DNA of 64,000 nucleotides, from assembly GCF_018449575.1 (NCBI RefSeq), contig NZ_JAAVUT010000007.1, forward strand, positions 186,001 through 250,000, in the 5' to 3' direction. The notes beneath the pieces are model-generated. The model was not told where the DNA came from. It ran no database searches and worked only from the letters and a program-made list of their open reading frames with translations. The translations under genes were made by a program, and so were the position numbers. The DNA is from Sodalis sp. dw_96 (GTDB lineage Bacteria; Pseudomonadota; Gammaproteobacteria; Enterobacterales; Enterobacteriaceae). This document shows, in pieces, positions 53,702 through 64,000 of this stretch. Numbering within the stretch: position 1 is the first letter of the stretch; the number at the start of each line of letters is the position of its first letter.

Positions 53702-55363
53702 ATGTCTTCATCCCGGTTGCATCAGCAGTTCATCCGCCTGTGGCAAAGTTGTCAGGGGCAGACGCAAGAGACCACCCTCCAGGAATTGGCGCTGGTGCTC
53801 AGTTGCTCTCGGCGCCATGTCCGATCCCTGCTGAAAGCGATGCAGGACATGGGCTGGCTGGAGTGGCGTTCACAGGCTGGCCGCGGCAAACACTCCCATC
53901 TCACGTTTCTTTATACCGGTCTGGCATTGCAACAGCAGCGGGCAGACGATTTGCTGGAGCAGGGCAGCATCGATCAACTGGTGCAATTGGTAGGGGATAA
54001 AGACGTGGTGCGCCAGATGCTGCTGTCCCATGTAGGCCGCAGCTTCCGGCAGGGCAAGCATATTCTGCGGGTCCTTTACTATCGTTCATTGCAAAACTTG
54101 CTGCCGGGCACACCGCTCCGGCGCTCGGAAAGCCATGTCGTGCGCCAGATATTCAGCGGACTGACCCGGATAAATGAGGAAAATGGGGAACTGGAGCCGG
54201 ATTTAGCCCATCATTGGCAGCGGGTCTCTGCGCTGCATTGGCGTTTTTATTTGCGCCCGGCCATTCATTTTCATCACGGGCGCGAACTGACCACCGACGA
54301 CGTATGCCTGTCGCTGCTGCGCTTAAAAGAGCAGCCGCTGTTCAGCCACCTGGATGCTGTTGATTCAACCACCGCCAATACCGTCGATATCACCTTGTCC
54401 GCGCCGGACGAGTGGCTGCCCTGGCTACTGGGCAGTATATCGGCCATGATATTGCCGCAGGAATGGCCGACATTGCCTGATTTCACCCGTCATCCCATCG
54501 GAACCGGGCCGTACGCGGTGATTAACAATGGTCCGCGTCAATTAAAAATTCGGGCCTTTGACGACTATTTCGGCTACCGGGCGCTGATTGACGAGGTGAA
54601 TATCTGGGTGTTGCCGGATCTTACCGCGGAGTTGACCTATTCGGGAGTGCAATTGCAAGGGGACGACAGCGGGCATGATGAGTTGGAAACCCGCCTGGGG
54701 GACGGCTGTTATTTTATCCTGTTCGATCAGCGCTCGCCGCTGATGCAAAACCCCGAGCATCGACGCTGGCTCTGCGAAAACATCGACCCGATATCCATGC
54801 TGGTTCAAGCCGGGCCGGCCTACCAGCACTATTGGTCGCCGGCCTACGGTCTCCTGCCGCGTTGGCATCATAACCAGGCGGCCGGGGCGCGCCCTAAACC
54901 GCCGGGATTGACCCATCTGCGGCTGACGGTCTACCACGCCCATTCCGAATTTGATGACTTATGCCGGGCGTTGACCGAGGTCTTGGCGCGGCTTGATATC
55001 CAGCTGACCGTCAATACCCTGCACTACGAAGCCTGGCATCAGGGCGCGGCGCAAAGCGACATCTGGCTGGGCAGCGCCAACTTTTCTCCGCCGCTGGAGT
55101 TCTCCCTGTTCGCCACCTTCTACGAAATGCCTTTACTGCATCATTGCCTGCAAACCGATTTCGCCCGCGCGGCGCAAGCCTGGCGCAGCCGGCAATTTCC
55201 GCTGGCTGAATGGTGCCGCGCGCTGGTCACCGATCACCGCCTGCACCCCCTGTTTCACCACCGGATGATCCTGCAAGGGCAACGCAGCATGCGCGGCGTG
55301 CGCATGAACGCTCTCGGCTGGTTCGATTTCAAATCCGCCTGGTTTGCGCCGCCGGAGCCCTAA
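53702..55363 (+). CDS. sgrR: transcriptional regulator SgrR
   Basis: SgrR senses sugar-phosphate accumulation and activates sgrS. The 553-residue protein (E. coli 551) has an N-terminal winged-helix DNA-binding domain ([20 protein letters not shown]) and a C-terminal domain like an oligopeptide solute-binding protein ([20 protein letters not shown]), and ends [22 protein letters not shown] lies about 11 bp before the ATG. It is divergent from sgrS and upstream of the thiBPQ riboswitch, as in E. coli. Confidence 0.97.
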   Translation: MSSSRLHQQFIRLWQSCQGQTQETTLQELALVLSCSRRHVRSLLKAMQDMGWLEWRSQAGRGKHSHLTFLYTGLALQQQRADDLLEQGSIDQLVQLVGDKDVVRQMLLSHVGRSFRQGKHILRVLYYRSLQNLLPGTPLRRSESHVVRQIFSGLTRINEENGELEPDLAHHWQRVSALHWRFYLRPAIHFHHGRELTTDDVCLSLLRLKEQPLFSHLDAVDSTTANTVDITLSAPDEWLPWLLGSISAMILPQEWPTLPDFTRHPIGTGPYAVINNGPRQLKIRAFDDYFGYRALIDEVNIWVLPDLTAELTYSGVQLQGDDSGHDELETRLGDGCYFILFDQRSPLMQNPEHRRWLCENIDPISMLVQAGPAYQHYWSPAYGLLPRWHHNQAAGARPKPPGLTHLRLTVYHAHSEFDDLCRALTEVLARLDIQLTVNTLHYEAWHQGAAQSDIWLGSANFSPPLEFSLFATFYEMPLLHHCLQTDFARAAQAWRSRQFPLAEWCRALVTDHRLHPLFHHRMILQGQRSMRGVRMNALGWFDFKSAWFAPPEP

Positions 55364-55404
55364 ACGCTGTCAAGAGGCGAACAAACCCTTTACAATGAAC
55401 GTGT

Positions 55405-55505
55405 TCTCAACGGGGTGCGAACTTTTCCGGCTTTATGCCGGCGAATATCGCTGAGACTACACCCGTCGAACCTGATCCGGTTAATACCGGCGAAGGGATT
55501 TGAGA
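55405..55505 (+). ncRNA. TPP riboswitch (THI element)
   Basis: The conserved core is visible: ACGGGGTGC (55410-55418), GCTGAGA (55450-55456), ACCCGTCGAACCTGATC and GGTTAATACCGGCGAAGGGA. The closing stem P1 is formed by TCTCAA (55405-55410) with TTGAGA (55500-55505). A -10-like TACAAT lies just upstream at 55391-55396. Thiamine diphosphate binding would shut off thiBPQ. E. coli has the same element (sroA) here. Confidence 0.96.
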
Positions 55506-55558
55506 GTGCGCCGCGCTGCCTCAGAACACCTTTGCCACTTTTTTTTCAGGAGCGCAAC

Positions 55559-56539
55559 GTGCTAAAAAAATGGTTACCTTCCCTAATATTGCTGGCCTCT
55601 ATACCCGCGTGGGCAAAACCTGTACTGACGGTTTATACCTATGACTCATTCGCCTCCGAATGGGGCCCCGGTCCGGCGATAAAAAAGGCGTTTGAAGCCC
55701 AATGCGGCTGTGAACTGAAATTCATTGTTCAGGAAGACGGCGTCGCGCTGCTCAATCGCCTGCGTATCGAAGGGAAGAAAAGCAGCGCGGATGTGGTGGT
55801 GGGGTTGGATGACAATCTGATCCAGGCCGCCCAGGATACCCATCTGTTTAAACCCCATAACGTGGATACCGCCGGTCTTAGCCTGCCCGGTGGCTGGCAT
55901 GATGCTACCTTCCTGCCTTTTGATTACGGCTATTTCGCCTTTGTTTACGATAAAAACAAGCTTAAAAATCCCCCCGGCAGCCTGCATGAGCTTATTGATG
56001 GCCCGGCTCCGCTGAAAATCATCTATGAAGATCCCCGCACCAGCACCCCGGGGCTGGGTTTATTGCTTTGGGTTCAAAAAGTCTATGGCGACGACGCGCC
56101 CCAGGCCTGGCAACGCCTGGCGAAAAAGACCGTTACCGTACCCAAGGGCTGGAGCGAGGCCTACGGTCTGTTCCTGAAAGGGGAAGCGGATATGGTGCTC
56201 AGTTACACCACGTCGCCGGCCTATCACATCGTGGAGGAGAAAAAAGATAATTACGCCGCGGCATCCTTCAGCGAAGGACATTATGTGCAGGTGGAAGTGG
56301 CCGGACAGCTGGCTGCCAGTAAAAATCCCGATCTGGCGCAACAGTTTATGCGCTTCATAGTGACACCGGCTTTCCAGCAAACCATTCCCACCGGCAACTG
56401 GATGTATCCTGTGATAAAGAGCCCGCTGCCGGCCGGTTTTGACCAGCCGCCGCAAAAAACACTGTCCTATACGCCGCAGGAAGTGGCGAAACAACGGAAC
56501 AACTGGACCCAGACATGGCTGCGCGCCGTCAGCCAATAA
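55559..56539 (+). CDS. thiB: thiamine-binding periplasmic protein ThiB
   Basis: ThiB captures thiamine and its phosphates for the ThiPQ transporter. The 326-residue protein (E. coli 327) starts at GTG 55559 after CAGGAG, with a signal peptide ending near residue 18 (LILLASIPAWA) and the mature start KPVLTVYTYDSFASEWGPGP. Other conserved parts are PFDYGYFAFVYDKNKL, DPRTSTPGLGLLLW and GNWMYP. The longer upstream frame crosses the riboswitch and is not used. Confidence 0.97.
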   Translation: MLKKWLPSLILLASIPAWAKPVLTVYTYDSFASEWGPGPAIKKAFEAQCGCELKFIVQEDGVALLNRLRIEGKKSSADVVVGLDDNLIQAAQDTHLFKPHNVDTAGLSLPGGWHDATFLPFDYGYFAFVYDKNKLKNPPGSLHELIDGPAPLKIIYEDPRTSTPGLGLLLWVQKVYGDDAPQAWQRLAKKTVTVPKGWSEAYGLFLKGEADMVLSYTTSPAYHIVEEKKDNYAAASFSEGHYVQVEVAGQLAASKNPDLAQQFMRFIVTPAFQQTIPTGNWMYPVIKSPLPAGFDQPPQKTLSYTPQEVAKQRNNWTQTWLRAVSQ

Positions 56540-58122
56540 TACCCCGCTGGTTATGGCCGGGATTGCTGGCGGCGACGCTGCTGGCCGCGATTGCCCTGGC
56601 GGCCATCGGCGCCTTGTGGATCAACGCCCCGGCCACCCAGTGGCGGGATATGCTAACCGACGGTTACCTTCGACATGTATTGCGATTTACCTTCTGGCAG
56701 GCGCTGCTGTCGGCGGTATTGTCAGTGTTGCCTGCGATTTTTCTCGCCCGCGCGCTTTTTCGCCGTCGTTTCCCCGGTCGACTGCTGCTGCTGCGCTTTT
56801 GCGCCATGACGCTGGTGATGCCGGTGCTGGTGGCGGTATTCGGTATTCTGGATGTTTACGGCCGCCATGGCTGGCTGGCGCAAATGAGCACGGCGCTGCA
56901 CCTGCCCTATGGCTTCTCCCCCTACGGTTTGCCGGGCATTCTGCTGGCTCATGTCTTTTTTAATCTGCCGCTGGCAACGCGCCTGTTGTTACAGGCCCTG
57001 GAAAGTATCCCGGCGGAACAGCGCCAGCTGGCGGCGCAGCTCAATATCAACGGCTGGAATTTTTTCCGGCTGCTGGAGTGGCCCTGGTTACGCCGCCAAC
57101 TGCTGCCGACGGCGGCATTGATCTTTATGCTGTGCTTCGCCAGTTTCGCTACCGTGCTCTCGCTAGGCGGCGGCCCCAGAGCCACCACCATCGAACTGGC
57201 CATTTACCAGGCGCTGAGCTACGACTACGATCCCGGCCGCGCCGCGCTGCTGGCTTTGCTGCAGATGTTTTGCTGCCTGGGGCTGGTACTGTTCAGCCAA
57301 CGCCTGGCGCGGGCCTTCCCGGTGGGGGACACCCGGTCGGCGGTCTGGCGCAATCCCCGCGACAGCCGCAGCGGCAGAATCCTCGACGGGATCGTTATCG
57401 CGCTGGCATTGCTCTTATTGCTGCCGCCCCTGCTGGCGGTGGCGGCCGGCGGCATTAACCGCGACCTCCCCGCGGCCTTGGCGCAGCCGGCCCTCTGGTC
57501 GGCGATGCTTACCTCGGTACGGATTGCCCTCGGCGCCGGCCTGCTGTGTGTTACCCTAACGCTGATGCTGTTATGGAGCGGCCGGGAACTACGGCTGCGC
57601 CGTTCGATTTGGGGCGCGCAGTTACTCGATCTGAGCGGCATGATGATCCTGGCGATGCCGGGCATTGTCCTGGCCACCGGCTTCTTTCTGCTCGCCAATA
57701 ACAGCGTCGGACTGCCGCAATCTCCCTATGGTCTGGTGATGCTGACCAATGCCCTGATGGCCGTACCCTACGCGTTGAAAATCCTGGAAACACCGATGCT
57801 GGACGTGGCGGAACGCTACAACCGTCTGTGCCTGTCGCTGGGCATCCGGGGCGGGGCACGGTTAAGGGTGGTGGAGTGGCGGGCGCTGCGGCAACCCATC
57901 GGACGAGCGATGGCCTTCGCCAGCATTCTCTCCATCGGAGATTTCGGCGTGGTGGCACTGTTCGGCAACGAGCATTTCCGTACCCTGCCCTATTATCTCT
58001 ACCAGCAAATCGGCGCCTACCGCAATCAGGACGGGGCGGTGAGCGCGCTGGTCCTGTTAATGCTGTGTTTTATCTTGTTCTCAGCCATTGAAAAACTCTC
58101 GGGGCCACATGATCCAGCTTGA
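56515..58122 (+). CDS. thiP: thiamine ABC transporter permease ThiP
   Basis: ThiP is the membrane channel of the thiamine importer, a fused permease with two halves. The 535-residue protein (E. coli 536) has about 12 membrane segments and two EAA-type loops ([19 protein letters not shown] and [18 protein letters not shown]). It overlaps thiB by 25 bp and thiQ by 14 bp. Confidence 0.97.
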   Translation: MAARRQPIIPRWLWPGLLAATLLAAIALAAIGALWINAPATQWRDMLTDGYLRHVLRFTFWQALLSAVLSVLPAIFLARALFRRRFPGRLLLLRFCAMTLVMPVLVAVFGILDVYGRHGWLAQMSTALHLPYGFSPYGLPGILLAHVFFNLPLATRLLLQALESIPAEQRQLAAQLNINGWNFFRLLEWPWLRRQLLPTAALIFMLCFASFATVLSLGGGPRATTIELAIYQALSYDYDPGRAALLALLQMFCCLGLVLFSQRLARAFPVGDTRSAVWRNPRDSRSGRILDGIVIALALLLLLPPLLAVAAGGINRDLPAALAQPALWSAMLTSVRIALGAGLLCVTLTLMLLWSGRELRLRRSIWGAQLLDLSGMMILAMPGIVLATGFFLLANNSVGLPQSPYGLVMLTNALMAVPYALKILETPMLDVAERYNRLCLSLGIRGGARLRVVEWRALRQPIGRAMAFASILSIGDFGVVALFGNEHFRTLPYYLYQQIGAYRNQDGAVSALVLLMLCFILFSAIEKLSGPHDPA

Positions 58123-58819
58123 TAATGTTACCTATTTTTACCGCCATTTGCCGATGCGTTTCGATTTGCGGCTGGCGGGGGGTGAAAAGGTGGCGGTGCT
58201 CGGGCCGAGCGGCGCGGGGAAAAGCACCCTGCTCAATCTGATCGCCGGTTTTTTACCCTCGGACAGCGGCCGGATAGCGCTGAACGGTGAAGATCACAGC
58301 GCCACCTCCCCCGACCAGCGGCCGGTATCCATGCTGTTCCAGGAAAACAACCTGTTCGCCCATCTTACGGTGGCGGAAAACATCGGCCTCGGTCTGCATC
58401 CCGGCCTGCGGCTTAACGCTGAACAACGGGATCGGGTGCGGGAGGTGGCGGCGCAGGTAGGGCTTGTAGAATTGCTGCAGCGGCTGCCGGGCCAGCTTTC
58501 CGGCGGCCAGCGCCAGCGGGCGGCGCTGGCGCGTTGTCTGGTGCGGGACCGACCGATTCTGTTGCTGGACGAACCGTTTTCCGCGCTCGATCCGGCGCTG
58601 CGTAACGATATGCTGCAACGGGTAGAGGAGGTATGCGTTCAACGCGGCCTGACGCTGCTGATGGTGTCGCACAATCTGGATGACGCCGTGCGTATCGCGC
58701 CGCGCACCCTGCTTGTCGTGGATGGCCGCATTTATTATGACGGCCCCACCCTGCGCCTGGCCTCGGGGGAGGCGCCCGAAGCCGCCGTATTGGGTATTAC
58801 GCCGCGCGCGGACGGCTGA
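58109..58819 (+). CDS. thiQ: thiamine ABC transporter ATP-binding protein ThiQ
   Basis: ThiQ energises thiamine import. The 236-residue protein (E. coli 232) has Walker [10 protein letters not shown] at 32-40, the ABC signature [14 protein letters not shown] from residue 130, and Walker B LLLLDEP at about 150-156. The ATG at 58109 gives [18 protein letters not shown]; a frame 7 codons longer lacks family support. Confidence 0.96.
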   Translation: MIQLDNVTYFYRHLPMRFDLRLAGGEKVAVLGPSGAGKSTLLNLIAGFLPSDSGRIALNGEDHSATSPDQRPVSMLFQENNLFAHLTVAENIGLGLHPGLRLNAEQRDRVREVAAQVGLVELLQRLPGQLSGGQRQRAALARCLVRDRPILLLDEPFSALDPALRNDMLQRVEEVCVQRGLTLLMVSHNLDDAVRIAPRTLLVVDGRIYYDGPTLRLASGEAPEAAVLGITPRADG

Positions 58820-59283
58820 CATTCCTTGACGACGTGAGATGCACAATCGTCGGAATATCTACGCCGCGAGCGGCCAGCATTAAGAAATCTATCCCCCATG
58901 CAGCACGCTCGCGCCTCGGCAATTATTAGCATAACAGCCAGGACAAATGGCCAAAAATACCACTCTTGAGCCGCCTCACATTATGCTTTAACAATGCTTA
59001 CTATCATCAAATAAATTTTTAACGAGTAAAAACGTCCTTTTCGGCATCCTTTGATGCCACCGGATCGAGCATTTCCAACTTAAATATCTATAAAAAATAC
59101 TTACACCAATTGCAATAGAAATTCGATTTCTACTATGCAGCATAATGCCAACACCAGGGCTTTCTATTAATTAATCATGCAAAAATTTGATGAAAATAAT
59201 ATAGATTTTTACACCCGCCCAAGTGTCTATTATATCTATATCTTATACAAATTTTCAAAAAATGGATGCGGAGCAAACGGCAT
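58820..59283. other. AT-rich spacer between thiQ and yabI
   Basis: This 464-bp convergent spacer shows no supported gene. One palindrome stands out, TAGAAAT-TCG-ATTTCTA at 59116-59132, a possible terminator-like or operator-like element of unknown role. No clear intrinsic terminator of thiQ was found. Confidence 0.4.
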
Positions 59284-60051
59284 TCAAAAGCTCAGTACCT
59301 TGCAAAACTGAGCGGCATATATCGGCATCAGCGGATGGCGAATCAATGCCGTTACCACCGCCGCCATCACCAGCATGCATAACGGCGTCAGCCAGCGAAG
59401 CCTGCGTAGAGACAGCAGGCGGGCAACCGGTCGCGTGGATATTTTGTCAGAGCGGCGCCAGCGCCAGATAAGCCAGCCGGTAAGCCAAAAGAGCAGCGCC
59501 ACCGCCAGCAGCAGGGCGCGGAATCCCCCGGTATGCCGGCCGTCGGGAATATTGATGGCCACGCCGGCCAGGATACCGGGCATAAAATAGGCCGGCGGCC
59601 AGGTCAGGCAGCCGATGATATTCGGCAGCGCAAACTTCAGCGGCGGCAGATCAAGCATGCCGGCCACCATGGGCACCAATGGCCGGGTGGGGCCGACAAA
59701 ACGGCCTATCAACACCGTCAGCAGGCTGTGCTGATGCAAGGCATATTCGGTTTTGTTGAGCATGGTGCGATGTTTTTTTAAAAAAGACCATTTCTTCAGC
59801 GGTTTTTTAAAACCATGGCCGAGAAAATAGGATATCCAGTCGCCCAAAAAACAGCCCGCCACGCCGGCGGCCCAGGCGGGGTAAAAACCCAGGGCGCCGC
59901 TGCCGATCAACGCGCCCAGCGTCGCCATCATCACCGTACCCGGCAATAACAACCCCACCAGAGCCAACGACTCCAAAAATGCCACCAGCGCGACAACCAT
60001 CAACGTGACAGCCAGAGATATAGTGGTTAAATGTTGTAAAAAGGCTTCCAT
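59284..60051 (-). CDS. yabI: DedA-family membrane protein YabI
   Basis: DedA proteins are polytopic inner-membrane proteins linked to lipid (undecaprenyl phosphate or phospholipid) flipping. The 255-residue protein (E. coli YabI 254) has the family motifs ESLALVGLLLPGTVMM, GDWISYFLGHGFKKPL and GRFVGPTRPLVPMVAGM. GAGGGGG precedes the ATG. In E. coli the ara operon follows; here polB does. Confidence 0.95.
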   Translation of the reverse strand: MEAFLQHLTTISLAVTLMVVALVAFLESLALVGLLLPGTVMMATLGALIGSGALGFYPAWAAGVAGCFLGDWISYFLGHGFKKPLKKWSFLKKHRTMLNKTEYALHQHSLLTVLIGRFVGPTRPLVPMVAGMLDLPPLKFALPNIIGCLTWPPAYFMPGILAGVAINIPDGRHTGGFRALLLAVALLFWLTGWLIWRWRRSDKISTRPVARLLSLRRLRWLTPLCMLVMAAVVTALIRHPLMPIYAAQFCKVLSF

Positions 60052-60319
60052 AGCCCCCTCTTGTTAATTAAAGCTGGCGGATTGTCAGTGCTCTTGTCCA
60101 TATCGTCAATCATTCATTTGTATAATTATTTGGCAATATCAGATTATAACGTCGCCGCTGGACAAATACTGTATAAATAATCATACTTATTAACGACGGT
60201 TTTACAGGTAGCTTGTAATATGCCCGGTCTGGACAGGCTGCCAGGCCTGAGGGACTTGATTACGTTTGTCGGCAGTCTGAAGGCAGGACTTTTTCTTTTT
60301 TCGAGGAAAAACAGACCCT
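60052..60319. other. yabI-polB spacer, place of the absent ara operon
   Basis: No gene is supported in this divergent spacer apart from a LexA-like box at 60167-60186. E. coli carries araC and araBAD at this position; no remnant of them is seen. Confidence 0.5.
60167..60186 (+). promoter_or_regulatory. LexA-like box in front of polB
   Basis: TACTGTATAAATAATCATAC has a perfect left half (TACTGTATA) and a weak right half with CAT in place of CAG. E. coli polB (dinA) is SOS-induced through a box with the same CTGTATAAA left part. The site lies about 135 bp upstream of the start used here. Confidence 0.6.
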
Positions 60320-62695
60320 ATGTCATTACCCTCCCTGCCCCGTCAGGGATTTGTGCTTACCCGTCATTGGCGCGATACCCCCGCGGGCATCAGCGTCGAC
60401 TTTTGGCTGGCCACCGACCAAGGGGCGCAAAAAGTCAGCTTGCCGCCGCAGCAGGCGGTGGCTTTTATGACCGCCGAGTTCGCCGAACAGGCCCGCCCCC
60501 TGCTGGCCGCCGTGGCGGGATGCAGCCAGCGTTCCCTTGAATTGCGTGATTTCCACCGACGGCCGGTGACGGGCGTCTATTGTCGCCATTACCGGGATAT
60601 CGGTCGTCTGGAAAAAACCTTCAAGGAGGCCGGTATACCGCTATACGAAGCGGATATTCGCCCCCCCGAGCGTTATCTGATGGAGCGCTTTATCACCGCG
60701 CCGGTATGGTTCGACGGCCGGGTACAGGCAGACGGCACCATTATCGAGGCCCGATTAAAACCGGATGCGGACTATCGTCCGCGGTTAAACGTCGTCTCAC
60801 TGGATATCGAAACCAACCGTTTCGGCGAACTGTACTGTATCGGGTTATACGGCTGCGGGCAGCGGCAGGTCTATATGCTGGGGGAGCCCCCGGCGGAACC
60901 CGCCCCCTGGGCCGGCGGCCATCTTGAGTATGTGCCGACCCGCGGCCAGCTCATCGACCGGCTTAACCTCTGGCTCGCCAACCACGACCCGGACGCCATC
61001 ATCGGCTGGAATGTGGTGCAATTCGATCTGCGCATCCTGCAGCAGCAGGCGGAACGCTACCACCGGACGCTGAACCTCGGGCGCGGCGGTGAAATTCTGG
61101 AATGGCGCGAACACGGCATGAAGGCGGGCCACTTTTTTGCCGGCGCCGCCGGCCGGCTGATTATAGACGGCATTGAAGGGCTGAAGTCGGCTTTTTGGCA
61201 ATTTACCTCTTTCAGCCTGGAAAACGTGGCGCAAACCCTGCTTGGCGAGGGTAAAGATATCTCCACCCCCTATCAGCGCATGGACGAGATAGACCGCCTG
61301 TACCGGGAAGATAAACCGGCCCTGGCGCGGTACAATCTCAAGGATTGCGAACTGGTGGTGCGGATTTTCGAGAATACCCGTTTATTGGCGTTCCTGCTGG
61401 AGCGAGCATCGGTCACCGGCCTGGCGGCGGACCGCAGCGGCGGTTCGGTGGCCGCCTTCACCTGGCTGTACCTGCCGCGCATGCACCGCGCTGGTTACGT
61501 AGCGCCCAATCTGGGAGACATCCCGCCGCAGCCCAGCCCCGGCGGCTATGTAATGGACTCCAGGCCGGGGCTATACGATTCGGTGCTGGTGTTGGATTAC
61601 AAGAGCCTTTATCCCTCGATTATCCGTACCTTTCTCATCGACCCGGTGGGCCTGATAGAAGGCATGGCGCAACCGGAAAGCGACCAAACGGTGGCCGGTT
61701 TCCTCGATGCGCGCTTTTCCCGCCGCCGCCACTGCCTGCCGGGCATCGTCCGCGAACTGTGGCTGGGCAGGGAGAGCGCTAAGCGGGATCACAACCAGCC
61801 CCTTTCCCAAGCAATGAAGATCATCATGAACGCCTTTTACGGCGTATTGGGCGCGCCGGGATGCCGTTTTTTTGACGCCCGCCTGGCGTCAAGCATCACA
61901 ATGCGCGGTCACGCCATCATGCACCAGACGCGAAAGTTGATCGAAGAGCAAGGCTACCCGGTCATCTATGGCGATACCGATTCTACCTTTGTCTGGTTGA
62001 AACAGGCCCATGATCAAGCCGCCGCCGATGACATCGGCCGCCGCCTGGCGGAGGTCATCAATCAGTGGTGGCAAACCCATTTACAGGAGACCATGGCACT
62101 TGAAAGCGCGCTGGAAATCGAATATGAAACCCATTTCAGCCGATTTTTGATGCCCACTATCCGCGGCGCCGAGCTGGGCAGCAAAAAACGCTACGCCGGG
62201 CTGGCGCAAACCGGAGAAGGCGATCACATGGTGTTCAAGGGGTTGGAAACCGTTCGCAGCGACTGGACGCCGCTGGCCCAGCAGTTTCAGCAGCAGCTTT
62301 ACGAACGTATATTCCGCCGCCAGCCTTATAAGGAATTCGTGCGGGATTTTGTCCGCCAGACCCTCAACGGTTCATTGGATCACCTTTTGGTGTATCGTAA
62401 ACGCCTGCGCAGAAAATTAAGCGATTACCAGCGCAATGTACCGCCGCAAGCCCGTGCGGCCAGGATCGCCGACGAATATAATCGACAGCAGGGACGTCAG
62501 CAGCAGTACCAAAACGGCGGATGGATAAGCTATATCATCACCGCCCAAGGGCCTGAGCCCCTGGAGATACGTCACACCACGCCGGACTACAACCACTATC
62601 TGACAAAGCAGTTACAACCGGTGGCGGACGCTATACTGCCTTTTATGCAGGATGATTTTGCTACGCTTGTATCGGGTCAAATGGGTCTGTTTTAA
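60320..62695 (+). CDS. polB: DNA polymerase II
   Basis: Pol II is the SOS-induced family B polymerase used in replication restart and lesion bypass. The 791-residue protein (E. coli 783) has the exonuclease I motif DIET at 162-165, polymerase motif [10 protein letters not shown] at 426-434, motif [13 protein letters not shown] and motif C YGDTDS at 550-555, and ends SGQMGLF, the clamp-binding tail. A LexA-like site lies upstream. The N-terminus is a few residues longer than in E. coli. Confidence 0.98.
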   Translation: MSLPSLPRQGFVLTRHWRDTPAGISVDFWLATDQGAQKVSLPPQQAVAFMTAEFAEQARPLLAAVAGCSQRSLELRDFHRRPVTGVYCRHYRDIGRLEKTFKEAGIPLYEADIRPPERYLMERFITAPVWFDGRVQADGTIIEARLKPDADYRPRLNVVSLDIETNRFGELYCIGLYGCGQRQVYMLGEPPAEPAPWAGGHLEYVPTRGQLIDRLNLWLANHDPDAIIGWNVVQFDLRILQQQAERYHRTLNLGRGGEILEWREHGMKAGHFFAGAAGRLIIDGIEGLKSAFWQFTSFSLENVAQTLLGEGKDISTPYQRMDEIDRLYREDKPALARYNLKDCELVVRIFENTRLLAFLLERASVTGLAADRSGGSVAAFTWLYLPRMHRAGYVAPNLGDIPPQPSPGGYVMDSRPGLYDSVLVLDYKSLYPSIIRTFLIDPVGLIEGMAQPESDQTVAGFLDARFSRRRHCLPGIVRELWLGRESAKRDHNQPLSQAMKIIMNAFYGVLGAPGCRFFDARLASSITMRGHAIMHQTRKLIEEQGYPVIYGDTDSTFVWLKQAHDQAAADDIGRRLAEVINQWWQTHLQETMALESALEIEYETHFSRFLMPTIRGAELGSKKRYAGLAQTGEGDHMVFKGLETVRSDWTPLAQQFQQQLYERIFRRQPYKEFVRDFVRQTLNGSLDHLLVYRKRLRRKLSDYQRNVPPQARAARIADEYNRQQGRQQQYQNGGWISYIITAQGPEPLEIRHTTPDYNHYLTKQLQPVADAILPFMQDDFATLVSGQMGLF

Positions 62696-62871
62696 ACGCA
62701 TGCAGAGATTGGTAGGTGACGAAGCGGCATTCATCTATTAACATAGCGCTTTTTCAGACCTCAACGCTTACCCTTACCGAGTTTTACGCCGTGACATCAG
62801 GCCCGCGCCAGCCACGGCCAGCCGCGCTATTGCCGGTACTTTTGCCTAACATAACACCGAGCCGAGAATTT

Positions 62872-64000
62872 ATGCCTTTCAAATCAGGTCAACGCTGGAT
62901 CAGCGATACGGAAAGTGAACTGGGATTGGGAACCGTGGTTGCGGTGGATACCCGCATGGTCACCCTGCTGTTTTCCGCTATCGGTGAAAACCGTCTTTAT
63001 GCCCGGGCCGACGCCCCCGTCACCCGGGTGATCTTTAATCCCGGCGACACCGTCACCAGCCATGAAGGCTGGCAACTGCTGATAGAATCTGTGGAGGAAG
63101 ACGACGGCCTGTTAACCTATATCGGCACCCGGTTGGACAACGGCCAGGCCGATACCGCGATGCGTGAAGTGATGCTGGACAGTAAACTGACCTTCAGCAA
63201 ACCGCAGGACCGCTTGTTTGCCGGGCAAATCGATCGAATGGACCGGTTCGCCCTGCGCTATCGGGCACGAAAATTTCACAGCGAACAATTTCGCCAGGCC
63301 TGGAACGGTTTACGGGGAATTCGCGCCAACCTGATCCCCCACCAATTGCATATCGCCTCGGAAGTCGGACAGCGTTATGCGCCGCGGGTATTGCTGGCGG
63401 ATGAAGTAGGTTTGGGCAAAACCATCGAAGCCGGCATGATAATCCATCAGCAGCTGCTCACCGGCCGCGCCGACCGTGTGCTGATCATCGTGCCGGAGTC
63501 GTTATTGCACCAATGGCTGGTGGAAATGCTGCGCCGCTTCAACCTGCTATTTTCCCTGTTTGACGAAGAGCGCTATGCCGAAGCGATGCAAGACAGCGAC
63601 AATCCCTTTGAAACCGAACAGCTGGTGCTGTGCTCGCTGGATTTTGTGCGCCGCAACCATGAACGGCTGGAGAAAATGGCCGACGCCGACTGGGATCTGA
63701 TGGTGGTGGACGAAGCCCATCATCTGGCCTGGAGCGAAAATGCGCCCAGCCGGGAATACCAGGTGATCGAGCAACTGGCCCGCAGCATTCCCGGCATCCT
63801 GCTGCTCACCGCGACGCCGGAACAGCTGGGGCTGCACAGCCATTTTGCCCGCCTGCGGCTGCTGGACCCGGATCGTTTCCACGATTATGCGGAATTCGTG
63901 GCGGAACAGCAGCGTTACCGCCCGGTGGCGGATGCGGTCACCCTGTTGCTCAACGGCAAGGACTTAACTGACGAGGCAAAAAACCGGCTGGGGGACATGC
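62872..64000 (+). CDS. rapA: RNA polymerase-associated ATPase RapA, N-terminal part
   Basis: RapA is an Swi2/Snf2-type ATPase that recycles RNA polymerase after transcription. The first 376 codons are in the window. The protein starts [20 protein letters not shown], followed by the Tudor-like N-terminal domain, Walker [10 protein letters not shown] with K183, and DEAH at 280-283. It follows polB after a 176-bp spacer that holds no gene. The gene continues beyond the right edge. Confidence 0.97.
   Translation, partial: MPFKSGQRWISDTESELGLGTVVAVDTRMVTLLFSAIGENRLYARADAPVTRVIFNPGDTVTSHEGWQLLIESVEEDDGLLTYIGTRLDNGQADTAMREVMLDSKLTFSKPQDRLFAGQIDRMDRFALRYRARKFHSEQFRQAWNGLRGIRANLIPHQLHIASEVGQRYAPRVLLADEVGLGKTIEAGMIIHQQLLTGRADRVLIIVPESLLHQWLVEMLRRFNLLFSLFDEERYAEAMQDSDNPFETEQLVLCSLDFVRRNHERLEKMADADWDLMVVDEAHHLAWSENAPSREYQVIEQLARSIPGILLLTATPEQLGLHSHFARLRLLDPDRFHDYAEFVAEQQRYRPVADAVTLLLNGKDLTDEAKNRLGDM

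Overview
The window is chromosomal DNA of a gamma-proteobacterium of the order Enterobacterales. Gene content and order follow the E. coli 'minute 2' region almost gene for gene, read in reverse: lpd-aceFE-pdhR, aroP, ampDE, nadC, ppdD-hofBC, guaC, coaE-zapD-yacG, mutT, secA-secM, lpxC, the full dcw division/cell-wall cluster (ftsZ to mraZ), cra, ilvIH, leuABCD, sgrS/sgrR, thiBPQ, yabI, polB, rapA. It is not E. coli or Salmonella: leuO, setA and araBAD are missing from their usual places, a DciA-type (DUF721) gene sits beside secM, alaE sits between cra and mraZ, and two short copies of a terminal-inverted-repeat element of the kind seen in the Yersinia/Serratia/Sodalis side of the order are present. 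That taxonomic placement is inference. No rRNA, tRNA, IS element, prophage or CRISPR array was seen.

Layout. 1-7880: pyruvate dehydrogenase operon (pdhR-aceE-aceF-lpd, minus strand) with a perfect PdhR operator, divergent from aroP. 7881-10670: an accessory insertion between aroP and ampE holding an octamer tandem repeat, a pair of LacI-type operator-like palindromes, a GPH-family sugar symporter and a cytoplasmic GH43 arabinofuranosidase. 10675-13114: ampE, ampD and nadC. 13115-13941: AT-rich insertion with a near-ideal LexA box and a SymE-like toxin gene. 14192-16980: type IV pilin and its assembly proteins. 17003-20237: guaC, coaE, zapD, yacG, mutT. 20361-42083: secA, secM, dciA, lpxC and the tightly packed dcw cluster, driven from a promoter with three MraZ repeats at 42114-42138. 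42945-46854: alaE, cra, ilvH, ilvI. 47195-52292: leu operon with promoter, leader peptide, attenuator and end terminator. 52319-53333: AT-rich accessory stretch with an unrecognised translationally coupled gene pair where E. coli has setA. 53334-58819: the SgrS small RNA with its SgrT peptide, sgrR, TPP riboswitch and thiBPQ. 59284-64000: yabI, polB (with a LexA-like site) and the start of rapA.

How the genes work together. Most of the window is housekeeping: carbon entry to the TCA cycle, peptidoglycan precursor synthesis (MurC-F, MraY, MurG, Ddl), divisome assembly (FtsL, I, W, Q, A, Z and ZapD), lipid A control (LpxC), secretion (SecA and its sensor SecM), branched-chain amino acid and thiamine supply, and sugar-phosphate stress control by SgrR/SgrS. 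The most unusual items are the SecM arrest sequence with Trp and Phe replaced, the SOS-type SymE locus, the unrecognised AT-rich gene pair beside sgrS, and the long divergent form of SgrS/SgrT that ordinary ORF calling would miss.
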